DNA of 30,514 nucleotides from CAZIWJ01 sp964542855 (GTDB taxonomy: Bacteria; Bacteroidota; Bacteroidia; Cytophagales; Cyclobacteriaceae). The notes under the pieces were generated by a model that had not been told where the DNA came from, did no database searches, and saw nothing but the letters and a program-made list of their open reading frames with translations. Each line of letters begins with the position of its first letter. The stretch's first letter is position 1. Made by a program: the position numbers and the translations under genes. The stretch lies in contig CAZIWJ010000010.1 in NCBI GenBank assembly GCA_964542855.1, positions 1 to 30,514 on the forward strand, read 5' to 3'. This document shows positions 8,774 through 15,636 of this stretch, in pieces.

Positions 8774-9613
8774 TTACTTCAGCATTTTCAGTAAGGTTGT
8801 TAGCTTGGCTTTCAGGTTGCGGCGGTCTACAATAAAATCGAGGAAGCCATGCTCAAGTAACGATTCGGCGCTCTGAAAATCCTTGGGTAAATCCTTTCCG
8901 ATGGTTTCCTTAATAACACGCGGACCGGCAAAGCCTATCAGGGCACCGGGTTCGGCAATGTTAAAATCACCCAGCATGGCGAACGATGCCGATACCCCGC
9001 CGGTGGTCGGGTCGGTGAGTAATGAAACGTAAGGAATGCCTGCTTCTGATAGCTGGGCTACCTTGGCCGATGTTTTAGCCATCTGCATAAGGGAAAACCC
9101 AGATTCCATCATCCGGGCTCCTCCCGACTTAGAAATCATGATGAACGGTTTCTTGTATTTGATGCAGTGATCAATTGCCCTGACAATCTTCTCGCCAACT
9201 ACCGCACCCATCGACCCGCCAATGAAGCTGAAATCCATGCAGCCGATAACCACGTTGGTATCGTTTATTTTTCCGTACGCCGTACGAACGGCATCTTTCA
9301 GGCCTGTTTTGTGCTGGGAATCCTCTAACCGCCTGGCGTAAGGTTTAGAGTCTGTAAATTCCAGCGGGTCGGCCGCCTGCATTTCCGGATCCAGTTCGGT
9401 GAACTGGTTGTTGTCGAATAGAATTTCGAAATACTCGCTCGAGCTGATTCGTACGTGGTATCCGTCTACAGGAACCACGTAGGCATTATTCTTCAATTCC
9501 CGGGTATGAATAATTTTTCCGGAAGGCGTTTTAAACCATAAACCATCGGGAACTTCCTTCTTCGCTTCGGTAGGGGTGTGAATGCCTTTACCTTTCCTTT
9601 TAAACCAGCTCAT
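8774..9613 (-). CDS. accD: Acetyl-CoA carboxylase carboxyltransferase subunit beta
   Basis: AccD is half of the carboxyltransferase that moves the carboxyl group from carboxybiotin to acetyl-CoA, the first committed step of fatty-acid synthesis in the cytosol. The 279-residue protein carries the crotonase-fold signatures: IGGSMGAVVGEKI at 131-143, SKSGGARMMES at 161-171, DPTTGGVSASFAMLGD at 201-216, and GFAGPRVIKET at 228-237. The E. coli zinc ribbon (two CxxC pairs) has no cysteine left here. The matching stretch, residues 26-54, has T29, V47 and D50 in place of three of the cysteines and a gap at the fourth. As I recall, other Bacteroidota AccD proteins show a similar loss, so it is probably lineage-wide rather than damage. 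accA is not in the window. A -7 box lies 29 bp upstream of the start. Confidence 0.96.
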   Translation of the reverse strand: MSWFKRKGKGIHTPTEAKKEVPDGLWFKTPSGKIIHTRELKNNAYVVPVDGYHVRISSSEYFEILFDNNQFTELDPEMQAADPLEFTDSKPYARRLEDSQHKTGLKDAVRTAYGKINDTNVVIGCMDFSFIGGSMGAVVGEKIVRAIDHCIKYKKPFIMISKSGGARMMESGFSLMQMAKTSAKVAQLSEAGIPYVSLLTDPTTGGVSASFAMLGDFNIAEPGALIGFAGPRVIKETIGKDLPKDFQSAESLLEHGFLDFIVDRRNLKAKLTTLLKMLK

Positions 9614-9641
9614 ATATTGTTTTTCTTTTTAAAAAACTTTG

Positions 9642-9649
9642 CAAAGCTA
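9642..9649 (-). promoter_or_regulatory. Bacteroidetes -7 box for accD
   Basis: TAGCTTTG on the minus strand matches the TAnnTTTG consensus and lies 29 bp before the accD start. I see no convincing -33 TTG at the expected distance. It stands back to back with the nitrilase -7 box 22 bp away. Confidence 0.5.
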
Positions 9650-9670
9650 TTTAGAAAATACGACTTCGCC

Positions 9671-9678
9671 TATTTTTG
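9671..9678 (+). promoter_or_regulatory. Bacteroidetes -7 box for the nitrilase gene
   Basis: TATTTTTG on the plus strand matches TAnnTTTG and lies 32 bp before the nitrilase ATG. There is no clear -33 element. Promoter function is inferred from match and position. Confidence 0.45.
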
Positions 9679-9710
9679 TTTAACATTACGTATTTTCACC
9701 ACAATACCAA

Positions 9711-10646
9711 ATGAGTAGCAAATTAGTAAAACTGGGAATTGCCCAGTTCGGCCCGGTTTACCAGGATTTAGAAGCCAGCATGGAAAAGCTAGGTTCGCTC
9801 ATTTCAAGGGCTGCCAGGCACAACATCCAGGTACTGGTTTTCGGCGAATGCTGGTTATCGGGTTACCCGGCCTGGCTCGATTACTGTCCGGAAGCAGCTT
9901 TCTGGGATCATCTTCCGGTGAAAAAAGTATTCGCCAACACGTATAAAAACAGCATCACCGTGCCGGGAAACGAAACCCGCCTCATTGGAGGTTGGGCCAA
10001 ACAACACGGCATCACCCTGCTGCTGGGGGTTAACGAACGCGTAGAAACCGGCATCGGAAACGGCAGCCTGTACAATTCCCTGCTTACCTTTACCGCCGAC
10101 GGTAAACTGGCCAACCACCACCGCAAGCTGAGGCCTACCTTTACGGAACGGCTGATACACAGCCCGGGCGACGGCCAGGGCCTGCAATCGGTGAAAACTC
10201 CCCTGGGCAGGGTGGGCGGACTAATATGCTGGGAGCACTGGATGCCCTTGTCGCGCATGGCCATGCACCTGAGTGGCGAGCATATTCACGCGGCGGTATG
10301 GCCTACGGTTCACGAGATGCACCAGGTAGCCAGTAGGAGTTATGCATTTGAAGGGCGGTGTTTTGTGGCTTCGGCCGGGCAACTGATGCAGGCCCGGGAA
10401 ATTCCGGAAGGATTAACCCTTCCCAAACATTCCGGCCCCGACGATTACCTGATGAAAGGAGGCAGCTGCATTATTGGCCCCGATGGGTCGTACCTGGCCG
10501 AACCGTTATTTGAACGAGAGGGGTTTATTACGGCCGATATTGATACGGACCGGGTGCTGGAAGAACGCATGAACCTGGATACCACCGGCCACTACAATCG
10601 CTACGACGTTTTTAACCTAACAATTAACCGGGAGCGTAAGCAGTAA
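9711..10646 (+). CDS. Carbon-nitrogen hydrolase, nitrilase branch
   Basis: This is a complete 311-residue nitrilase-superfamily enzyme. The catalytic triad is visible as E46 (LVFGECWLSGYP), K139 (HHRKLRPTFTE) and C173 (GGLICWEHWMPL). The CWEH box after the catalytic cysteine is the mark of true nitrilases and cyanide hydratases rather than of omega-amidases or carbamoylases, so conversion of an organic nitrile to an acid and ammonia is the best guess. There is no signal peptide, so it is cytosolic. It is divergent from accD with separate promoter boxes, and the next gene downstream is on the opposite strand, so it is transcribed alone. No neighbour points to the substrate; plant-type aromatic or aliphatic nitriles are possible but unproven. 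Confidence 0.88.
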   Translation: MSSKLVKLGIAQFGPVYQDLEASMEKLGSLISRAARHNIQVLVFGECWLSGYPAWLDYCPEAAFWDHLPVKKVFANTYKNSITVPGNETRLIGGWAKQHGITLLLGVNERVETGIGNGSLYNSLLTFTADGKLANHHRKLRPTFTERLIHSPGDGQGLQSVKTPLGRVGGLICWEHWMPLSRMAMHLSGEHIHAAVWPTVHEMHQVASRSYAFEGRCFVASAGQLMQAREIPEGLTLPKHSGPDDYLMKGGSCIIGPDGSYLAEPLFEREGFITADIDTDRVLEERMNLDTTGHYNRYDVFNLTINRERKQ

Positions 10647-10657
10647 TAAAACAGTAA

Positions 10658-11362
10658 TCAGGAAGGCTGATCAGCAATAACCTTTCCGTCTTTACCCCTA
10701 AAAAACTCCGTTTCTACCCCATTTCGCTCGTGCCAGTACCGGAAGTACTCTTCGTCGTAAAGGGTACGGGAATGCACCACTTCATCGTAGCAGTTCATCA
10801 GGCCTATTAACAACTCACAAATTTCCCGGACAGCGTGCTGCCCTCCGGTATGGGCCGTATAGTAATCGGCTACTTTTTCCCGCCGAACGTAATCGCCGAA
10901 CAGGAAAGCAGCCGGGTTGCGCACACAGCAGCGCAGGCCGCTTACCCGGGCCACGGATAAATCGAGAATATCATCATAGATAAAGGCAACCTGTTCGGGC
11001 TTCAGGTGGTGGGTGTTACAAAAGTGGTTTAATGCGGGAAGTTTATGCGGAAATTTCCGGTATACCTGGTGCAGGTGCTCGCGTTCGGCAAAGTGAAAAG
11101 CCGTGGGGTTATACTGGCCGGTAATAATTGCCACTTTGGGGAGTTGGTGCCGGGTAAGCCAGAAGCCATATCGGAGCATATTCAATCCCATAGCCGAAGC
11201 TTCTGAGAAATAACCCGGGGCGTTTTCCCCTTTAATGCCGTCGTTGAATACCCCGTCCCAGTCGAAAACAAATGCTTCAATGCGTTCCAACTTTTGCGTA
11301 ATAACCGACTGGGGGGCAATCATTTCACCCCCCAACTGGTTAATCATGTACGATAAAGACAT
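10658..11362 (-). CDS. kdsC: KdsC-like HAD phosphatase (Kdo-8-phosphate phosphatase)
   Basis: This 234-residue HAD-superfamily protein is expected to release phosphate from Kdo-8-phosphate in the cytosol. HAD motif I is FVFDWDGVFNDG (D34 and D36), motif II is AIITGQ (T81), and motif III is FIYDDILDLSVA (D130, D131). The KdsC-type ending ADYYTAHTGGQHAVRE is at about 165-179. It is longer than usual KdsC (about 170-190 residues) because of roughly 20 extra N-terminal and 45 extra C-terminal residues. Its ATG overlaps the stop of the upstream transaldolase-CBS gene in a TAATG arrangement, which indicates translational coupling. Position in an operon with kdsA supports the Kdo role over other C0-type HAD phosphatases. 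It is convergent with the nitrilase gene. Confidence 0.82.
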   Translation of the reverse strand: MSLSYMINQLGGEMIAPQSVITQKLERIEAFVFDWDGVFNDGIKGENAPGYFSEASAMGLNMLRYGFWLTRHQLPKVAIITGQYNPTAFHFAEREHLHQVYRKFPHKLPALNHFCNTHHLKPEQVAFIYDDILDLSVARVSGLRCCVRNPAAFLFGDYVRREKVADYYTAHTGGQHAVREICELLIGLMNCYDEVVHSRTLYDEEYFRYWHERNGVETEFFRGKDGKVIADQPS

Positions 11363-12384
11363 TAGCCGTTCAGTTTTACCAGGTCCTGGATATCGAGCAT
11401 ACCTACCGGCATATTGTGGTTATCGACCACAATAAGTGTATCTACTTTCTTGTCCCTGAACGTGGCCGACGCTTCATACAGGGGGGTATCTTCGTGAATA
11501 GTTAACGGGGCGTTCAGCGATAAGTCGCTCACCTGCTTTTGCAGGGCTGCTTCACCTTCTTTTTCCAGTAGCCTCCGCAGGTCACCATCGGTAAAAATAC
11601 CGGCGATGCTGTTATCATCGTTGCAAATGGTAACCGCCCCGAATTTTCCCTGGGTCATGGTTACCAGCGCATCCATCATCCTGGCCTGCTGCCTTACGGT
11701 GGGGTTCATCGACCCGATTACATCCTTCACCTTCATAGTAATTAGGCGGGTATGCTCAAAGAACTGCTGCGTACCAATATCGGTGAAGTGGTTGCTGGTT
11801 AGCTGCTTCATTACTTTCCAGGGGATGGTACACACGTGAACGCCCAGCGTAAATGCATTTCGAACGTGTTCAGCGTGACGAACGGAGGAGAACATTACTT
11901 TGGTGTTGTAGCCGTAATGATCAACTGCATTCACGCATTGTTCAACCAGGCCAAGGGCATCGTGCCCCTGATCCTGCAGGCGGCCAACGAGCGGGCATAC
12001 GTAATTGGCCCCGGCACTCATGGCAATATAAGCCTGCTGCAGGGTATACACCAGGTGCAGGTTAACCATAATATCTTCGTCGCGCAGTTTCTTACATGCT
12101 TTGGCACCTTCCAGTGAAATGGGGATTTTAAAAACCGTTTTCTTTTTGTCGAGGCCGAGGGCCAGCAACCGGTGGGCTTCTTCGTAAATTTCTCCGGCTT
12201 CTTCTCCCAGCGCTTCCACCTGAAGCACCGGCACCATATCGGCCAGTTTCAGAATTGCCCCGTCGACATCGGTAATGCCCTGCCGGTGCATGAACGTGGG
12301 GGTGGTGGTTAGGCCCTGGATAAAGCCCAGCTCAGAGGCCGTTTCTATTTCGGTAAAGTCGGCCGAATCGAGATATAGTTCCAT
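11362..12384 (-). CDS. Fusion of a transaldolase/fructose-6-phosphate aldolase-like barrel with a KdsD-like CBS pair
   Basis: Residues 1-215 form a TalC/FSA-type barrel that aligns from residue 1 with E. coli FSA: MELYLDSADF with D6, GLTTTPT at 24-30, Q55, the Schiff-base lysine K86 in TVFKIPIS, and GANYVCPLVGR at 125-135. Residues 218-340 are two CBS domains. The first contains AGIFTDGDLRRLLE and the second ends MPVGMLDIQDLVK, closely resembling the CBS pair of KdsD arabinose-5-phosphate isomerase. The SIS domain that KdsD would carry is absent. Active-site changes relative to FSA include N28 to T28, T109 to H110 and A129 to C130. The gene starts 4 bp after the kdsA stop and overlaps kdsC by one base. 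I infer that it supplies or regulates arabinose-5-phosphate for Kdo synthesis; plain transaldolase activity is the alternative. Confidence 0.85.
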   Translation of the reverse strand: MELYLDSADFTEIETASELGFIQGLTTTPTFMHRQGITDVDGAILKLADMVPVLQVEALGEEAGEIYEEAHRLLALGLDKKKTVFKIPISLEGAKACKKLRDEDIMVNLHLVYTLQQAYIAMSAGANYVCPLVGRLQDQGHDALGLVEQCVNAVDHYGYNTKVMFSSVRHAEHVRNAFTLGVHVCTIPWKVMKQLTSNHFTDIGTQQFFEHTRLITMKVKDVIGSMNPTVRQQARMMDALVTMTQGKFGAVTICNDDNSIAGIFTDGDLRRLLEKEGEAALQKQVSDLSLNAPLTIHEDTPLYEASATFRDKKVDTLIVVDNHNMPVGMLDIQDLVKLNG

Positions 12385-12388
12385 AGGG

Positions 12389-13222
12389 TTAAGGTCTGTA
12401 TTTTACTTCTATCTGATGGATTTCAATAAGAGGTTTAATAAAATTTTCCAGGTCGTACACGCACAGCTGGCTGGCAGCATCGCACAGCGCAGTTTCGGGC
12501 GTGGGGTGGGTTTCCACGAAAATACCGTCTACCCCTGCGGCTACGCCGGAGCGCGACAGTACGGGTAAAAACTGGCGGGCCCCTCCGCTGGGGTCTGCAC
12601 TGGGAATACCGTATTTCCTAATGGAGTGAGTAATATCGAAAATTACGGGATAACCGGTTTGCTGCATGTGGTAAAAACTGCGGGGGTCTACCACCAGGTC
12701 GTTATAACCAAACGTGTAGCCTCTTTCGGTAAGCAGGATGTTTTCGTTTTGCTTTGCTTCAATTTTACCGATGGGCTTGGTCATGTTTTCCGGGGCCAGG
12801 AACTGCCCGTGTTTCAGGTTTACTACCTTACCGGTTTTAGCTGCTTCCACCACCAGGGTAGTTTGCATGCAAAGGTAAGCCGGAATCTGGATTACATCCA
12901 GTACTTCAGCCGCCGGTTGCACCTGTTCGGGGTAGTGCACATCGGAAAGTACCGGGAAATTGAATTCTTCTTTAATTTTTTGCAAAATTTTCAGCCCTTC
13001 GTCCAGGCCGGGGCCCATGTAATAGTCGATCGAGCTGCGGTTATCTTTCATGAACGACGACTTAAAAATTAGCGGGATATTAATCTGCTCGCTCACCTTT
13101 TTCAGGTGCTCGGCTGTTCGCATCATAATGGCCTCATCTTCGATAACGCACGGACCGGAAATCAGGAACAGCTCGTCGTTTCCACACACAATATCCTTTA
13201 CTTCTACCTTTTTCTTGCTCAT
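12389..13222 (-). CDS. kdsA: 3-deoxy-8-phosphooctulonate synthase (Kdo-8-P synthase), metal-dependent type
   Basis: KdsA condenses arabinose-5-phosphate with PEP to Kdo-8-phosphate for lipopolysaccharide core synthesis. Signatures are LFLISGPCVIE, FKSSFMKDNRSS, LKHGQFLAPENM, ERGYTFGYNDLVVDPRSF and FVETHPTPE. The cysteine of SGPC (C25 from this start), with H199 (ITHS), E237 (VETHP) and D248 (CDAASQL), fits the metal-dependent class typified by Aquifex; E. coli has asparagine at the cysteine position. The frame extends to an ATG at 13252, but a TATGTTTG promoter box overlaps that codon. I therefore prefer the ATG at 13222 (MSKKKVEV), giving 277 residues. It is the first gene of a three-gene operon with the transaldolase-CBS fusion and kdsC. 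Confidence 0.95.
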   Translation of the reverse strand: MSKKKVEVKDIVCGNDELFLISGPCVIEDEAIMMRTAEHLKKVSEQINIPLIFKSSFMKDNRSSIDYYMGPGLDEGLKILQKIKEEFNFPVLSDVHYPEQVQPAAEVLDVIQIPAYLCMQTTLVVEAAKTGKVVNLKHGQFLAPENMTKPIGKIEAKQNENILLTERGYTFGYNDLVVDPRSFYHMQQTGYPVIFDITHSIRKYGIPSADPSGGARQFLPVLSRSGVAAGVDGIFVETHPTPETALCDAASQLCVYDLENFIKPLIEIHQIEVKYRP

Positions 13223-13249
13223 GTTGGTGCTGTGGTTTTTAAGTAATGC

Positions 13250-13257
13250 CAAACATA
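13250..13257 (-). promoter_or_regulatory. Bacteroidetes -7 box for the kds operon
   Basis: TATGTTTG on the minus strand is an exact TAnnTTTG match. It would start transcription near 13243, downstream of the first possible kdsA ATG (13252-13250), so it favours translation from 13222. The -33 element is not evident. Confidence 0.5.
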
Positions 13258-13419
13258 GGAAAAATTTGGCAGATCACTGGTCAGCACCTAAGTTGCAATT
13301 TGTACCTGAAGTATTCATTTTACCCGATCAGGAACAATTCCCGCTGAAATAAGTCTTTGTTGTACCCGTTATTCCGCTCGTATAATTCGTTTTAAACCAA
13401 CTAATTGCTAATTTAACCC

Positions 13420-15600
13420 ATGAGTTTTTTGTATCCGGCATTCCTCTGGGGATTCCTTGCCATCGCACTACCCATCATCGTACACCTGTTTAATTTCAGA
13501 AGAGTAAAACGGGTGTATTTCAGCAATAATGCTTTTCTGAACGTGGTTAAGAAAGCCACTAGCTCCAAGCTCCGGCTGAAACACCTGCTTATTCTGTTAT
13601 CCCGCATACTTTTTATCGTATTCCTGGTGCTCACCTTCGCCCAGCCCTTTATTCCCCGGGGCAACGAACAGGGTAGCGTGAGCAACGACCAGTTAATTTA
13701 CGTGTATCTCGATAACTCCCTGAGCATGTCGTCGCCGGTGCAGGACAACGTGCGGGGCATTGACCTGGGCGCCCGGCTGGTAGAAGAACTAACGAATGTG
13801 TACCCGAGGAATGCGCAATACAAGTTACTAACCAATGATTTTGCAGAGCTCAGCCGCCTGCCCAAAAGCGCCGGAGAAATTAACGACCAGGTAGCCGGAA
13901 CCGATTTCAGTGGGTCGACCCGTACTTTCGAGGAAATATACGAGCGGGTAAAAGCCGACCTGGACGACCAGAACACGGCTACCGATGCAGCCACCTTGTA
14001 TATGATTACTGATTTTCAGCAGTCTACTCTCGGGCCGTTGAATACCCTGGCCGGTGATACCAGCCTGAGTGTGAACCTGGTTCCGGTACGGAGTGCCACC
14101 CCGAAAAACGTGTACGTTGATTCCGTATACCTCGATAACCCGTTTGTGCTGAACAATTCGGTGAATAAGTTACGGGTAGATTTACGAAACGACGGAAATG
14201 TAAACGCTGAAAATATTATCCTCCGGTTGCTGGTTAACGAACAGCAGGTAGCTACAGCCAGTGCCGATGTTGCCCGCAACAGTGTAGAAACGCTGGTATT
14301 CGACCTGAACATCCCCCTGAAACGGTTCAACCGTTGCCAGTTACAATTTGAAGATTTCCCGGTTACCTTCGACAATAACTTTTACTTCACGCTGAGCACG
14401 AGCGGGCAGGTTAATGTGCTGGAAATAACCGGCGGGCAAACGGGTAGTGGCGAGGAGAAAACCCCCATTGAAAAGGTATATGCCAATAAGGAGGTGTTTT
14501 CATTCGCTACCTATTCGGTTACCAACCTGGATTACAGCTTAATAGATAATGCCGACCTGATTGTTTTAAACGAAGTCAGTTACACCGGTGCATCCACGAA
14601 TGCCATTAATGCCATTACCCCATACTTACAAGACTTTCTGGCGGAGGGTGGTTTTATTTTTTACGTACCGAATGCTTCGGGCGACGTACAGTTTTTGAAA
14701 AACCTTTCCAACAACGATGAACTGAGCATCAGCCGGGTATTTGGCCAACAGGATTCGCTAACCAGTAACCCACTGGCAGGCATTGATTTTAGTAATCCGT
14801 TTTTCAACGATATGTTCAAGCAGCAGGAAACCCGGGTGGCCATGCCTTCGGCAGTAAAGTTATTTAATGTAAACCTTTCCGGCGAACCCCTGCTTCGTTA
14901 TAAAACCGGCGATCCATTTTTACTCCGGTTAAACAGCCGGTTATTCCGAACGTCGTATACACCCGAAAAGCAGGTTTTTTATGTAAACACACCCCTTCAC
15001 GACGAGTACACTCGTTTTCACCGTCATGCTTTATTTGTGCCGGTGATGTACCGCATTGCTTCGCTGAGCAAAACCCTTACCGGCAACCTTTATTTCAGTG
15101 TAAGCGAACCCACCGTAAGCGTTCCGGTAAATTCGCTGATTACCGGTGATGACCTGCAGAACCAGACGCTGCAAAGCGTAAGCAAGCGTTCTATTTTCGA
15201 ATTGGTGAAGAACAATCAGCAAATCATACCAGGGCAGCGGGTAAGTGGCTCCCAATTGGTGCTGGATTTACCCCGCGAGTTGGTAGAGCCCGGTTTTTAC
15301 AACCTGATGATGAGTAATTCGCGCCAGGCTACGGCCGGGGAAGGGCAACGGCAGGTACTACAGTCTATTTCTTTCAATTACGATAAAAGTGAATCGCTTA
15401 TCGCCGCCTACTCAGAAGAAGAACTGAACCAGCAGTTTGGCGGGCAGGCAAACATCAACATTTACGAAACCGGGGCTAACGCAGAAAACTTTGTGAACCG
15501 GGTAAAAGAAAAAGAAGCCAGTATCAGCCTTTGGAAATATATGCTGATACTGGCTTTATTCTTTCTGCTGGCAGAAGTGTTACTGATCCGTTTCCTGTAA
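13420..15600 (+). CDS. BatA-domain membrane protein with von Willebrand A-like region
   Basis: This 726-residue protein opens with the Bacteroidetes BatA N-terminal module: LYPAFLWGFLAIALPIIVHLFNFRR, FSNNAFL, then LKHLLILLSRILFIVFLVLTFAQP (membrane segments at about 5-24 and 55-75). A von Willebrand A-type region follows with a MIDAS-like DNSLSMS (D98, S100, S102). A long extracytoplasmic part leads to a last membrane segment at about 703-724. BatA proteins are membrane-anchored and often linked to aerotolerance or MoxR-type chaperone loci, but no MoxR, BatB or BatD gene is nearby, so the cellular role is open. It is transcribed alone and converges with the acyl-CoA ligase gene 36 bp away. 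Confidence 0.88.
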   Translation: MSFLYPAFLWGFLAIALPIIVHLFNFRRVKRVYFSNNAFLNVVKKATSSKLRLKHLLILLSRILFIVFLVLTFAQPFIPRGNEQGSVSNDQLIYVYLDNSLSMSSPVQDNVRGIDLGARLVEELTNVYPRNAQYKLLTNDFAELSRLPKSAGEINDQVAGTDFSGSTRTFEEIYERVKADLDDQNTATDAATLYMITDFQQSTLGPLNTLAGDTSLSVNLVPVRSATPKNVYVDSVYLDNPFVLNNSVNKLRVDLRNDGNVNAENIILRLLVNEQQVATASADVARNSVETLVFDLNIPLKRFNRCQLQFEDFPVTFDNNFYFTLSTSGQVNVLEITGGQTGSGEEKTPIEKVYANKEVFSFATYSVTNLDYSLIDNADLIVLNEVSYTGASTNAINAITPYLQDFLAEGGFIFYVPNASGDVQFLKNLSNNDELSISRVFGQQDSLTSNPLAGIDFSNPFFNDMFKQQETRVAMPSAVKLFNVNLSGEPLLRYKTGDPFLLRLNSRLFRTSYTPEKQVFYVNTPLHDEYTRFHRHALFVPVMYRIASLSKTLTGNLYFSVSEPTVSVPVNSLITGDDLQNQTLQSVSKRSIFELVKNNQQIIPGQRVSGSQLVLDLPRELVEPGFYNLMMSNSRQATAGEGQRQVLQSISFNYDKSESLIAAYSEEELNQQFGGQANINIYETGANAENFVNRVKEKEASISLWKYMLILALFFLLAEVLLIRFL

Positions 15601-15636
15601 CCTTTCGTTCATTTGCTAACTTAAGTAAATACTTTA

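Noticed and set aside
13223..13252. Extended kdsA start
   Set aside because: The upstream ATG overlaps an exact TAnnTTTG promoter box and adds residues outside the family's conserved start.
13050..13352. 100-residue plus-strand frame over the kdsA start
   Set aside because: It is antisense to conserved kdsA codons and has no family-like features.
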